Assembly: GCF_021134715.1 (NCBI RefSeq)
Contig: NC_060019.1
Coordinates: forward strand, 186,001 to 250,000
Direction: 5' to 3'
Length of the DNA stretch: 64,000 nucleotides
Source of the DNA: Daphnia pulex
Lineage: Eukaryota; Arthropoda; Branchiopoda; Diplostraca; Daphniidae
Positions within the stretch are counted from its first letter, which is position 1, and every line of letters starts with the position of its first letter. Positions 44,864 to 57,382 of the stretch are shown piece by piece. A program made the translations under genes and the position numbers. A model generated the notes under the pieces. It worked only from the letters and a program-made list of their open reading frames with translations. It was not told where the DNA came from and did not search any database.

Positions 44864-47800
44864 ATGTTGAAATTACGCGACAAATTTCGGCAGTTGAAAC
44901 TGACCGTTCGATCGTTGGACCGTACCAAGATTTTGGCACACGGAGGAGCATATGGCACCGTATTTGAAGGGCAATGGCGTGGGATTCCAGTGGCCGTCAA
45001 GCGAGTTCCTAACAATTTAACAAAGGAACGGAAGAAATCAACTTTACTGAAACTCAATCATCGAAATGTCATCAAATTATTTCACATAGACAGCGACGAA
45101 CATTTCAAGTAATTTTTACATAATAAGAGCTATACTTTTTAAAATGATAACTAACAAGTGTTCCATTTCAGGCATTACGTTCTCGAATTATGTGAAGCCT
45201 CACTCGACAGATTATTTTTGAAAGAGTGCGACCCGCGAAAATATCGTGGCCCAATGCCACCAGAGTATGAAATCATCAAACAATTAGCCGAAGGACTCGA
45301 GTACATCCACCAAATGAAACTAATCCATCGGGATATTAAACCAGAAAACGTCCTCATCTGGGTGAACCCACAAACTGATCAAGTTTTGATGAAATGGTCC
45401 GGGCTTGAAACGAGCAAACTAGTCAACGAAAGGGGAACGTGTTCCATGAGTGGAATCAAAGGAACGTACAACTGGCTGGCACCGGAAACAATCAAATTAC
45501 TTAAAGAGGAAGACGCTAATTTTGTCCAGCAAACATGGACAATCCAATCGGATGTTTTTGCGGAAGGACTGGTCTTTGGCTATTATTTATTGGGCGGGAG
45601 GCATCTATACGGATCCCGTTATCAAATTCAATACAACATCATCAAGAATGCTCCCGTGAATCTGCCTAGTAAGTCGGGTTCTAAATACATGAGCTCAATT
45701 AATAAACTTAATTGATGTCAAAAGAAATCCAGGTGAAACCTGCTTTACGTGCCCTGATTGAGAAAATGTTGACAGCGAACCCAGAAGATCGAATTACTTC
45801 GTCAGATGTCGTTCAGCAACTCGAAAATATCGGACGTGGACCGTTCAAGGTAATGGCCAGTTTGAATCTTGGTGTAACTAGTCCATTTATGTTTGATCAC
45901 TATAATAACAATAAGAAAAGAACAAGAGAAAATTAATTTAAACAACCCACACAAATTTTCAGGACGACGAAGTGGTTGGTATAATTCGGTGTAGTTTATT
46001 CGATGACAGACCACCACCCGAAAAATCGAATGAAATCAAATTGGACAAAGAGACCATTTTAGGAAACGGAGATTACGGCGACGTTTTTCTAGGCGAATGG
46101 AATAGCAAACGGGTGGCTGTCAAGCAAATCAAATTATCGGAAATGAAAACACAAAAACAAGAAGACGAACTGACATTACTGAGACTTGACCATCCGAATG
46201 TCGTCAAACTTTTGCACGTCGAGGATGACTCAACATATAGGCAAATATAAAGTCGACAGACTTACATGGCCAGCAAAATAAGAATTAACTCTTAAAGCAG
46301 TGCTGCCACTATGTCGGATTTGTCAGTTTTTGTAGGATTTTCGAAGTGCTTGCATGACATTTGCAGGACGTAAGATTTTGCAGGATTTTCCAATTTTTTG
46401 TCGGATATCTGGTAATTTTTGGGGATTTTTTGAATATCTGGTGATAATTGTATTAATCAATTGAAATTTGCAGTAGTCAACAACTGAGACCACTGTGGCG
46501 CTGTTGTCTGGTGCTCTGAGCCTAAGCCGCTCTGAGCCTTACTCTGAGTTTCTGATCTGTGGACGTCTAGTCCTCTCGTTTGACTGTTTGAATTTGAGAG
46601 TTTTATTGAAAAAAAGTTCTGACATTGTTGAGGTTTGAACCATTAATCACTGGAGTTTCCATTCCAGCTTGCTATCCATTCAGCTATAGAGACCTTATCA
46701 ACAGTTACAAGTTGTATGTATTAATTACATTAATGGTTAATGAAATGACTCTTGTCATTTTTTCGTTGCAGCAGAGAAAACATTGGGTAGTACGTTTATA
46801 AATAAAGTAAATACGTTAAGTTTATGATAATTGTGTTGCTTAAAGGACTTGTTCTTTTTTATTTAACATACTTAAGAAGCATTAACATACTTTTTAAAAC
46901 TTTAAGTACGTTAAATCTATTATAAGTGTGTTGCTAAAAGTACTTGTTCTGTAAACATACTTAATTTCATTTTATAAACATACTTATTTTTTTGTAAGCA
47001 TATTACACTTCGAAGAAGCATGAAATTTTGCTTTTCAGTTTGTTTATAATTCTTACCAAAAAGCGTAACGTGTTAAAGTAATCTTAAAGTGCTGAAATAG
47101 GGCTAAAATAAGCATCCTACCGAGCTGCTGTGTAGCTTTTAACTGTCGGTCAACAGTATCAAAATAATGTTTTACCTGTCTGACAAGAAAAGACTTCAAA
47201 TATACTAGGATAACTAGGAAATTATGTTGGATCGTGTCGGATTTATGCGGGTTTTTTTTTTTTTGCAAGATTTTTGCGGGATTTTGAAGAAAATCGTGCA
47301 AGATAAAGTGCAGGATTTTTCAAAAAAAAAAAACGGATTTTCGGGACTTTTTAGGCAACCCTGCACGACTTTGCTATTTCATAAGTGGCAGCACTGTCTT
47401 AAAGATATCATTTGTTAATTATAATTTCTAGGAATTATGCAATGGAACTGTGTGCCGCCTCGTTGGACCAATTATTCTTGAAAGATGATGACCATTCAAA
47501 ATATCTCGAGTCGATGCCCCCAGCGGAAGATGTCCTCTATCAATTGGCTATTGGACTCTACTACATTCACGAAAAGGGATTGATCCATCGGGACATTAAA
47601 CCTCAAAACGTCCTCATCTGGATGAATCCAACAACCAATCAAGTCGTGATGAAATGGGGCGGATTACGACTTAGTAAAGGGAACGACGATATTAAAAACA
47701 GGAATTTGACATTTGGATGGTTAGCGCCAGAATTACTGAAGACACTGGACAAAGGAGATTTCGATACGTTTCCAACAGTCAAGAGTGACGTCTTTGCCCA

Positions 47801-49220
47801 AGGACTTTTGTTCGGATATTACCTGTTGAGAGGTGAACATCTTTTCGGGTGTCCTGTTAAAGCTGCCTCTAACATAATGACAAACGAACCAGTCAACCTC
47901 CAAGGTAACTCGGATTTTACAAAACAAAATTTAATGCATTTCATAATCAGCTCATGTAAATACGTTTTCGCAAAGGATTCGAGAACCAGGCCACTCAAGA
48001 CTTAATAAAGAAAATGTTGGAGCCCAATCCTGAAAAAAGAATGACGTCGTCGGATGTCGCCGAAGTCTTAGAACAAATCAGGGTATTATCAAAGTGCTGT
48101 TACTGAGAATCTCTATAGAAATAAAATTGAAATAATCTTCCAAAGGCTAAGGAGATGGTCACCACAATGGCAGATGATAATACTCCAAGTTTGAAACAAA
48201 TAAAAATTAATGTTAACAAGATTTTGGGAAGTGGAGGTTATGGAATAGTTTTCCAAGGCGAGTGGAATAACAATCAAGTGGCGGTCAAACAAATTCCTTT
48301 ATCTAAAGTCGAAAGTAACAAACGAGAGGAAGAAGCGTTGCAAATGCTCAATCATCCGAACGTTATCAAACTTTTCCACACAGAAAGCGACTTGGAGAAT
48401 AGGTATTAATAAAATGAGAAAATGTACATTTTTAAAATATAAACAAGTGACACTTGTTAACGGCTATTTCTAGGTATTACGTGATTGAATTGTGCGCTGC
48501 TTCACTGGACGAATTATTTGCGAATGAGAAGGAACCCAAAAAATACCAAGGACCAATGCCACCAGACTCTAAAGTTCTCCTTCAATTGGCCGAAGGACTC
48601 CAATACATTCACGAAAAAGGTCTGATCCATCGCGACATTAAACCCCAAAATGTTCTGATTCACGTCGATTCAACTGGGGAAAATATTTTGATGAAATGGG
48701 CCGACTTCGGTTTGAGCAAAATAGTCAACGAAAATGGAAGTTATTCTCTATCGAAGAATGTCAAGGGGTCGGATAAATGGTTCCCACCGGAAATATTGAA
48801 ATTAATGGACGACGAAGAAGCTAATTTGACTGAATGTCAAGCAAAGCAAAGAGGAACCATCAAAAGCGACGTCTTTAACCAAGGACTCGTCTTCGGCTAT
48901 TATCTTTTAAAAGGGCGTCATCTGTTTGGTAATCTTACCGAGTCAAACATATACAGAGACAAACCGGTTAACCTAGACAGTAAGTCGCTGCATAGTTGAA
49001 CTATCGATTTTAAATGTTTAATGTAAAATTTTCAGTTTTCCCCTTAATGGAATGAAATAATATTACTTTCTGAATCGCACATTTTAATATCTTTACAGAA
49101 ATACAATGGGAAATCGGTCGCGAACTGATCAAGAAGATGATCCGTGCGGACCCAAAGGAAAGAATTTCTTCATCGGATGTCGCAAAAGATCTAAGAGATA
49201 TCAAATCCGACTTAGGTTAA
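44864..49220 (+). CDS. Triple IRE1-like kinase B (pseudokinase-pseudokinase-kinase)
   Basis: Nine exons: 44864-45108, 45172-45668, 45725-45849, 45963-46240, 47432-47904, 47976-48082, 48146-48402, 48474-48979, 49099-49220 (2610 nt, 869 aa, in frame). Domains at about residues 15-289, 290-575 and 576-869 are each closest to the same-numbered domain of array A, so the two genes come from duplication of a finished triple gene. Domain 1 keeps HRDIKPEN but has GLE for DFG. Domain 2 keeps HRDIKPQN with GLR for DFG. Domain 3 keeps HRDIKPQN and DFGLSK, with PPEI for APE. Lysine of VAVK is present in all. The fourth intron (GC donor, 1191 bp) is swollen by a hAT-like insertion; all other introns are 56-119 bp. 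Product probably cytosolic; role in stress or antiviral-type signalling is speculative. Confidence 0.83.
46290..47404. mobile_element. Non-autonomous hAT-like element with 8-bp target duplication
   Basis: Element 46298-47396 (1099 bp) has terminal inverted repeats CAGTGCTGCCACT / AGTGGCAGCACTG and is flanked by perfect TCTTAAAG repeats (46290-46297, 47397-47404). An 8-bp duplication and CAG-starting ends are hallmarks of the hAT superfamily. No transposase frame is present, so it is non-autonomous. Subterminal regions are full of 'gcaggatttt'/'tcggattt' repeats. It lies wholly inside intron 4 of kinase gene B. Confidence 0.85.
46622..46694 (-). repeat. tRNA-like sequence inside the hAT element
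   Basis: On the minus strand it has a perfect A box (TAGCTGAATGG) and B box (GGTTCAAACC) at tRNA spacing, but the anticodon arm does not fold with a 7-nt loop and the acceptor stem does not close. Probably a tRNA-derived or pol III promoter remnant captured by the element. Confidence 0.5.
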
Positions 49221-52200
49221 CTCGCCCAACATAAATTTTAAGATTGAAATGTTTCATCTATTATTATCAATTACGGCCTGGGGGGAATAAACAGCTTTTT
49301 ATTAAATTTAAAAATGCCATTGCATATTCCAGTGGAGCAACCAGTAACCAATAAAATAAAATAGAAACTTGAATTTGCATTCGGTCCTTGACACAAAAAT
49401 AAAGAGAAGAAAAATAACCTAGCCACAATAAAACCACACAGAGGTTATTTATGACAGAGCTGATGACTAACCGTTCTTCCTAACTAGTTTAGTGCTTGCC
49501 CTTTACCCTAAGCCGGTTTCTTTTTTTGATTTGTAATGGGTAAGATGTGGGGAACAACAAGGAGGAGATAATCTGCCTCCTTACATGTGGGAAATTACGG
49601 AAAGCAAAACGACGATAAAAGACCCAAAATGCAATTCGAAAAGATGAGATGGGCTGAAGTTGAAGACACGTTATCAACAAATGAGTAATAATAGCCATGA
49701 ACCAAATTGATTCTTTGTGACAAAAGAGAAACCAAACCGATAAAATTAAGGATCGCTTCCTTCTGACGTAACAAGTCGTTCAACGAAAGTGAAAGAAAAT
49801 GAACTCTGATTCGCCTGGTTCATTGTGATTCCTCGTCTTAAATACTCCCCTATTTTCCATAGAGTAACCAGCATTTTTGTTGTTGTTGTTGTACAAAATG
49901 ACTGGGCGAAACTGAGCTAAAACACTTAATTAACTAGAAGACATTTCTTGAAAAAAAAAATTTACCTCGCAAGGTCCTACTCCGACCAGCGTTAATTGAA
50001 GGTAGGGACGGTCATTCTCTCTATGTTCTTTCAACCGAGCGAGGTGACACAAAATGAACTCTGATTCAGTGTGACTCTTTATCGTGAATACCCCCTCCCA
50101 ATTTCTGATGAAGTAATCAGCATTTGTTTTCTGCACTAACTGAGAACATTGAGCAACTAACTAAAGCAAGAGAAAAGATCATCGAGTCCTACCTTGAATG
50201 ATTGGGTGTTAAAACTGGATGACTAAAGTTGAAAATTAGAGGGAAGAAGTGGCAGGAACGAATCACGTCCTCGTGAATTCCCCAAACTCGTGAAACCCAT
50301 TCACACTCAGACGGATGTACACGAGGACAAATCAGAGAGGTTCAAAGTGATGAAGGCAGATCTAGACGATTCTCGTTTGCGTGTGAAGAATAGAAGACGA
50401 ACCTTTGCCAGATTCGATTGTGAGAAAATCTTGTAACTTACAGTTACAAGTCAAATAGAAAACAAAAAATTATGCCATTGGTTATAAAACTCGGCCCGTT
50501 GTTGATTCAGAAGGTTGGTGAAGGTTATTCGCACAGAGGTCACCTGCTTTTTATTCCAGTACGTACTCGAAACCAAACCGTGCCAAAATAAGCAAGTCCC
50601 TGGTAATAGCCATCATTCGCCACCACCACCAATGGGCACATTCATTCCCCTCCTCCGATCGAAAGCCGGTTACATCTACCCTTGGTCCACCCCGACGATT
50701 TAGCAGATACAATCACGGAATCTTTCGGTCTACTATCACTTAATCGATATTTAAATAGATATTTTTTTAAATTAGAAGACACTCATGATTTCACAAGGAA
50801 CGAATTTTTTAAACCATAGATTCTTGCCCCCCTTCTCTAATTACTGCTTGAATATTGTGGTTTATTGATACAACAAAAATCTAAAATCTGCTTTACCTTG
50901 TTCTTGTTGGCTTGTAAACTTCTTAGATGGACCTTGGTCTACACCAAAATCAAAATGTGTTGTGATGAAGAGATTAACCTAAATGATGAAGGGTATTAGA
51001 AAAGATGGACGAAAAGATATTAAAGCGACTGTTTACTTAATTTCAATTATGATAAATTGACTTCAGTGTAGAGGAAAATATGGTTGGGTTGCCTATTGTC
51101 CACATACTACATAGTGAGATGGACAGTGGCGTTGACATGAATGGACTGCATCAGGTTACCTGTAAAGAAATAGATCATACAATTTATGTATCAGGAAACA
51201 TCCATGAACTGCTAGAAAATATTAAAATACAAATCAAATCGAGGAAACATTTTGCTTTAGCTACTAATGTTGTGCAGGAATGGGCAAGATTTTTCATGGC
51301 ACAGACGCTAGACAATCTAACTAGAACCCACAAAAGGTGTTGAAGACTTCCACCATAACCCTGCACTGCCTGCAACAATTCATTTACAAGAAAAAGCTTT
51401 TAGTCCCCTAAGTACTGCTCTATTCTCAAGATCTTTTTGTTTAACCATGGTTTAACCATGTAATTTTACCTTTCTGCCATTTCTGCCTCTCTTTGATAAC
51501 CAATCACACATAGTGTGGCCTGCACTGTCGAAGTTCAACCAGCACAATTCAGATTACAGCGTTCCAAATGGTTAATTATTTGGCGTTAATTACACTTAAC
51601 TTAACGCACTTAACTGACGAGTTACAAGTATGGTCTCTTCAAAGCGAGACCACATTGAAGAGAGACGAAAAACCGCGAAAAAAGTGAATGAAATGAAAAC
51701 ATCTCAAAATCTCAACGAACAGCATTGTCAAAACTCATCTGAGATCAACGAAAAAATAAAATATTTAAATTGTTGTGTTGTTCGATTTTACTTGATTTTT
51801 TGTATTTAATGTGTCTTTAAAACAGCACAATAAATTCTTAAATTTCGAAAAATAATTAATTGTTTGAGTTATTTAAAAATCAGTTGCAACTTGCAACAAA
51901 TAATTAAACATTGGAATTGTCTTTTCCACAAAGACCGCAATTACCCAATAGTAGTTAACAACCTAAACTATCAAAAAAGCAAAACTATTGTTCGTGTGAA
52001 CGATGAAGCTGTCTCTACTCTTTAGCATTTTCATTTTGTATTCGATTCGAGAAACGAAGAAATTGGCGCCAAGACTGGTGTTTACACGAAGTCAACGCCA
52101 TCTAGTTTTTCGTTTGGCGAGAATTATCTTTTCGTTTATCGAGTCTATTAAATCTTTTTCCTAGGCTTATTGGAACTAAATAACCTAATAATAAATTGTG

Positions 52201-52473
52201 TTTCTTACATTTTTACATATCATCATTATTGCATATTGAGAAAATAGAACAACAGCTCTGGAACAACTTTTACAAATTAATTTTTCTCAAGACGAATTAA
52301 ACTGGCAACCCGGAACCAAATACGTCAACATAGGCACATTAGAGCGGTCTACAAAACAGCGGTCGAACTCGAAAAATCTATTTTAGGTTTTCGTTATCTT
52401 TGAGCTAAATTGGCTGACACTAATTTGATATTCTATAATCTATACAGTGTGCATATAATTTCCTTCCAGAAAA
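49221..52473. other. Intergenic, duplicated flank copy 2
   Basis: AATAAA at 49286-49291 is the likely poly(A) signal of kinase B. 49690-50330 duplicates 36520-36850, and 52040-52110 duplicates about 37230-37270. An 87-codon open stretch at 51080-51343 (+) is unrecognised and lacks splice partners. 51437-51470 has a double 'tttaaccatgg' palindrome. The remainder is AT-rich and empty as far as I can see. Confidence 0.5.
49690..50330. repeat. Duplicated kinase-array flank, copy 2
   Basis: Aligns with 36520-36850. On the minus strand each copy has a TATT-A-AAG-like box followed by 'aatcacaatgaa', suggesting that an old core promoter was duplicated. Confidence 0.5.
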
Positions 52474-53563
52474 ATGTCCTCTAAAACTCTTGGTGGTGAT
52501 AAATTTATTGTAGACTACTTGCATCCTTTATTTGGAGCTAAAAATGACTCGGAAATGTTTTCTCAAATGGTCTGGATCTCATTCCTCTATACTCTAAGTG
52601 TTATTTTCACTATGTATATATTACCAGCCCCATATGGTAATTGCATTGAATAACTAGAAATGTTGAGATGATCAGAAATTATAAACACATTTTCCAAAGG
52701 ACGCTATAGCAGCTCAAAATTTGGATTTCTCATCCCTGGAAAATTTGCCTGGATGACCCAGGAATGCCCAGCTCTTATAGTACCTGTAATTTTACTATTG
52801 ACTACATCTGCAACCTGTTGGCATTCCACTGCAAATAAGATTCTCTTGTTAGGTTTTATCATTCATTACGTTCAAAGGTAATCCAGGTTTTCTTGGCATG
52901 ATATATTAACAGTTCTTGTGTTTCATGCAATTTACTTTTACTTTATAGGGCTTTCATCTTTCCACTGAGCATGAGTAATCCCATGAAAAGTTCACCCTTT
53001 CTTGTTTACATTTCAGCATTGTCCTTCTGCTTATTCAATGGCTTCATGCAAGGACATTACCTTTTAAATTATCATCAGTATGATGATAAATGGACTGCTT
53101 CTCCTCAATTCATAATAGGTGGTTATTGAAGTATTATCATCTTGAAAGAATTCAATTCAAAGATATTTTATGTTTTAGGGATAATCATCTTTTATGCTGG
53201 TATGGCCATCAATGTCCACTCAGGTACAGATATGGGATTAAAAATGTTTAGGAACAAGTTTTATATTTCAAAACTAAATAACCAACAGATCAGCTACTGA
53301 TTCATTTGCGCAAACCGGGAGAAACCGGATACAAAATTCCAACTGTTGGATTGTTCGACTACATCACCGGTGCCAATTTCTTCGGAGAAATTGTCGAGTG
53401 GACTGGATTTGCAATTGCTTCCTGCAGTCCTCCAGCAACCATCTTCGCTGTTTTCTCTGCAGCCTATCTCGGCATGAGAGCATGGCATCATCACAATTAT
53501 TACCTATCTAAGTTTGAAGATTATCCAAGAACAAGAAAAATAATCATTCCATTTGTATTCTAA
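52474..53563 (+). CDS. SRD5A: Steroid 5-alpha-reductase family protein, 276 aa
   Basis: Five exons: 52474-52636, 52700-52877, 52949-53118, 53179-53223, 53289-53563 (831 nt). A hydrophobic multi-pass membrane protein of the usual family length. Family marks: GRYSSSKFGF, the loop FNGFMQGHYLLNY, GMAINVHSD followed by LRKPGE, and the NADPH-binding C-terminal block YKIPTVGLFDYITGANFFGE, ending in YPRTRKIIIPFVF as in SRD5A1/2. These ER/nuclear-envelope enzymes reduce the delta-4 double bond of 3-oxo-steroids with NADPH; the physiological substrate in crustaceans is not shown by sequence. Tail-to-tail with the peptidase gene, the stop codons 68 bp apart. Confidence 0.9.
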
Positions 53564-53631
53564 CCGCCAAAGAGGATAACATAGTGATATTATAGAATAG
53601 GAAAAATAGAAATTGTAAATCGGTTAATCTG

Positions 53632-56420
53632 TTACAAACTTTGTTGAAACCACATAACTGTGTTGATAAGCGCATCTGTATCGACGGGGACTTGACTTAG
53701 TGGATGGCAGTCTTCATACATAATCATCCTAATTTTTTTAAATCCAAAGATTAAGATTAATAAATTGAATAGATTAATTTTCCTTGTTTTACCTGGTTTT
53801 GATTCCGTGCAGTTGCAGGGCACGATAGTATTCGATCGACTGAGTTGGAGGCACGCGACGGTCAATTTTGCCCACAAGCAGCAAAGTAGGAGCTTTCACC
53901 TGTTTGACGTATCTGATGGGAGAAAGCTCCCACATTTTAGACAAAGTTTTCGGTTCGAGCAGCTTTTCCAGTTCGCTGCCATCCCCAAGGTTTGATTCGA
54001 CAATGGTCCAGTCGGCAATATCCGTAATGGGAAACATGGTGGCCATATCGATCACGGGATTGCGAGTGGAGACGGCCCGATAGAAATCGGGGTACTGACC
54101 ACTCAAGTGTGTGACAAGGAATCCTCCGTGGGACCCACCAAACAGAAACACCAATTCCTTGTCCAGAAATTCAGAGTGCTTCTCGATCATCTGAACGGTA
54201 GCGTTGTGCACTTCCTGGACGTCTTGCTCTCCGACTTTTCCCAGTAGAGAGTAAAGCGATTTTTCACCGAATCCGGTCGACCCGCGGAAGTTGACCAACA
54301 ACACGGCGTAACCTTGTGTTTGACAAAAGAAGCTATAATTTACCAAGGGACAAACGCAACACTTGTAGACTCGATTACCTAACTGGGAGAAAAAGTAAAC
54401 TTCCGCTTTAAACTGATCAGTTGAGACAGAGTGAGGGCCACCATGAGGAGCTACGACTAATGGAGTCTTTTTCGATGGATTCTTCGGGTAGATTAAGCTA
54501 GCCTGGATAATGAATGAAACTAAAGTTATAAACAATGACAACAGTGAATTTTTTAAACTTAAATACTTCATATTCCATATCACCAGGAAGCTTAACCGAA
54601 AGCAAATCAGAAGCGAGCGATTGGGTCGGTGGTAATTCGTTTTTGCCAGTTAGGCATTTCCACTCTATCGGCTCCTCGTTTATCTTGTCAGAATTGAATC
54701 GGCCAATGAAAAGCTGATCAGGTCTGATCAAAGAGACGCCACAGACGAGTATCACGTCTTGGAAAACATCAAGTACGACACTCCCAGTGCAACCTTCGGG
54801 GAGAGAGAGCTTGCAAATGTTGGAAGAATCTGCAGAGAAAATGAACGGTAAAAGTTTACTTGTAGATAACTAGAGATAACAATTATGTTGATAATTACCC
54901 AGATTTAACGCGTAAGACTGGACGCTGCTTTTGCACGGTGTTGTAAAAAAGACCAATTTCCCATCAGGTGACCAGCACCGCTCTGGGAACGATTGATTGT
55001 ACATTCCCTGGTATGATTCGCTCGTTCCAGTTTCCACCTGACGAACCGTTCCGTCAGAGCTAATAGACGAAATCTTTTGTTCCTTGTGATGAGGTCCGTA
55101 AGCTAAGCTCGATAAATAGAGAATTGTGTCCGATTCCGAATGGTGGCGCGGTGAAGCGGCCGTGTTGGTCTTTAGGCCAAACCAATCTATTTAAAAAAAG
55201 GTTTTTAAATAGAAGTCTAACTGCAATAAAGCATAATTCTCTTGAGACATCAGTTACCGTATTTGCCAGAGGAAATGTCGACCTTGAAAATTTGGCTAGG
55301 ACGATTAGAACAATAAATAATTCCCAATCTACGAGGTTGGTGGAACCAAGCAACACCAGCCAGTTGATTGTTTGAACACCAGATTAGCTAAAAGCCCAAC
55401 AAAACGATTATTAAACAATTGTACTAGAATTTGAAGAACGGCATCTCATCTCACTTGTCCCGGGCTCCATTCCTCGCTGGCCTCCAAAATTCGGACACAA
55501 TCTTCAGACTGGAAAGGTTCCCAGTCAACTTTAAATATGCAAATGACTGGTTGGGATTTACCGACGAGCTGTTCACCCCAGTCCTCAACAAAATCGTACT
55601 CGACGCCCTTTCAACACACGAGATATTTTTCATTTGAATGAGAAAACTTGACTCGAGAAAAACTTTTAATAGTTACCACTTTTGAGCCTTCAGCTGTAGC
55701 TGCCATTCCAAACTGAAGAAAAGATTGCTTTTTAGGTTCTTTCTTCTCAGCCAAATATACCAAATGCTTTTCATCAGGGGAGAACTCCAGACAACCAAAA
55801 GTACCTTATAAAGCAGAAAATTATTATTAATTGGTTGGTAAAGCAACGATAAGGCAAAGATAAGTCGATTACCATCAGTATAGACTTTCCCATGTTTATC
55901 AAACACTTGAAGGTCCACGCTGCTGTGTAGGTAGTTATCTTTCCAAATTTCCAATAGCTGTCTGTTTTTCTTTTCAGCCGATTTGGAATCAGGGATTTCT
56001 CTGATGATGGCTGTCACATTGGATGTCCTTCCAAATGCTTTAAGTTTCCTACCAAATAGACCAAATTTGATTGAGCATGAAGAAATAAGATAATTAAGTA
56101 AAACAATCAAATCACTTACTCAGTAGATACATCAGATGAGGGGGTTTGTGAAAGCAAATTAAAATTATTTTTCTGAGCAATGTAGTGGGTCTGAAATTTA
56201 ATGCTTTCTTCCTTGGCCAAATTGCGTTGACTGGTTGACAACAGAGAAAATAAAACTCAGACTGTAACCAAACCAAATGAAATAACATTGCATACCTTGC
56301 CGTGACAGCAACATCGATGACATCGTTTTGAATGTCTAATCGACCAGCATTGTAAAAAACAATCTGCGATGTTCGTCTCCAAGCACTCACAGCTTCTTCA
56401 AGAGTGTATTTGAGTGCCAT
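53632..56420 (-). CDS. APEH: Acylaminoacyl-peptidase (prolyl oligopeptidase family S9C), 704 aa
   Basis: Eleven minus-strand exons: 56420-56296, 56230-56120, 56048-55873, 55804-55677, 55607-55455, 55387-55258, 55186-54899, 54829-54567, 54502-54379, 54312-53793, 53728-53632 (2115 nt). The N-terminal two thirds are a beta-propeller (EVWKDN-like, FSPDEKHLVYLAEKK, WSPGQ...WSPDGKLVFF). The C-terminal alpha/beta hydrolase has PHGGPHS, NFRGSTGFG, nucleophile Ser560 in GGSHGG, Asp650 in KIDRRVP and His681 in EDCHPLS, the complete catalytic triad at family spacing. Removes N-acetylated residues from blocked peptides in the cytosol. Slightly shorter than the 732-aa human protein. An in-frame ATG 32 codons upstream (56516) exists; the one chosen matches the usual short N-terminus better. 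Confidence 0.92.
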
Positions 56421-57382
56421 TCTTAATCTATTAAATGGTTGTTTGAACGACCGACTGTTTTCGTGGCACAGGCGGTTGTGGATTGTGAATATTGTTCGTC
56501 TGCTATGAAATGGCATTTGTAATTTCGTATGTTATCTTTCGCGTTGCCATTTTAGATATCAAAATCAAAGTATATTTGTTGATCAGATAAATATTGTCGC
56601 AACCATTACCTAAGATAAAGACCACTCGTGAGTCAATCATCGTCATCTTTTATCTATGTCGCAACATTCAAATTGAAAAAATTAGGAATACAAGGACACA
56701 ATTTAATACTGCGACTACTTTATTCGATTCTTCAAACAGCCAAGTCAGCAGCTGATAACTCCCTCTAGAAGTTCACACAGATTTCTTTTTTCAATCTTGT
56801 CTTTCTGGAGTAATACGAGAGAATAGGATGGAAACAAAACTCAACAAATCATCTTTTCAATCGAATGCTGGTTATGAATAATATAAGACAAAGACTGTAT
56901 ACGTTATTTGTTTGTGTGAATAACACGAACACTCAATCGAAATATGGTGCCGGCAATTAACGAGGTATTTCTTTGAGAACAAGAAAAGAAAAGAAAAATT
57001 GACAAAAATTGACACTATAGAGCGGCGGGGGGACACAATATTATCCTTCGTTCAGAATCCAGGAAAAAAAACAAAAGTCCAAAAAAAAAAACACAATAAT
57101 CATCGTCACATTCCCGCGCAGTCATTCAAATTACATGTTAATAACAATTTTCTTACAAGTCACACACACAAGGCTATATCATTCCAACTCAAGACAAAAT
57201 AAATGTGGTTACAGGTGGATTCAATATTCTTAGTCTTCATTCTATCCAGCCCAAACACGAATTGTTTGAAATAACTTAAGTTCACATCATAATGAAGAAG
57301 GGGGGAGGAAGAGAAAACAAAAAAAAGAAAGAAAAGGCTTATTTAGTTGCCACGACTCAAGTTTGATTTAAAGAACACACAA
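56421..57382. other. Intergenic between APEH 5' end and KDM4 3' end
   Basis: AT-rich. It must contain the APEH promoter (56421-56560) and the KDM4 3'-UTR (down from 57382, A/T tracts near 57310). No ORF, repeat or RNA gene recognised. Confidence 0.5.

Noticed and set aside
46622-46694. Functional tRNA gene
   Set aside because: A and B boxes are present but the anticodon loop is too long and the acceptor stem does not pair.
51080-51343. 87-aa plus-strand frame downstream of kinase B
   Set aside because: No recognised domain, no clear splice partners and an AT-rich setting; mentioned only within the intergenic entry.
52474-53563. Delta-14/24 sterol reductase or lamin B receptor
   Set aside because: Length, the GRYSSS segment and the C-terminal YPRTRK block fit the 5-alpha-reductase family and not the larger sterol reductases.
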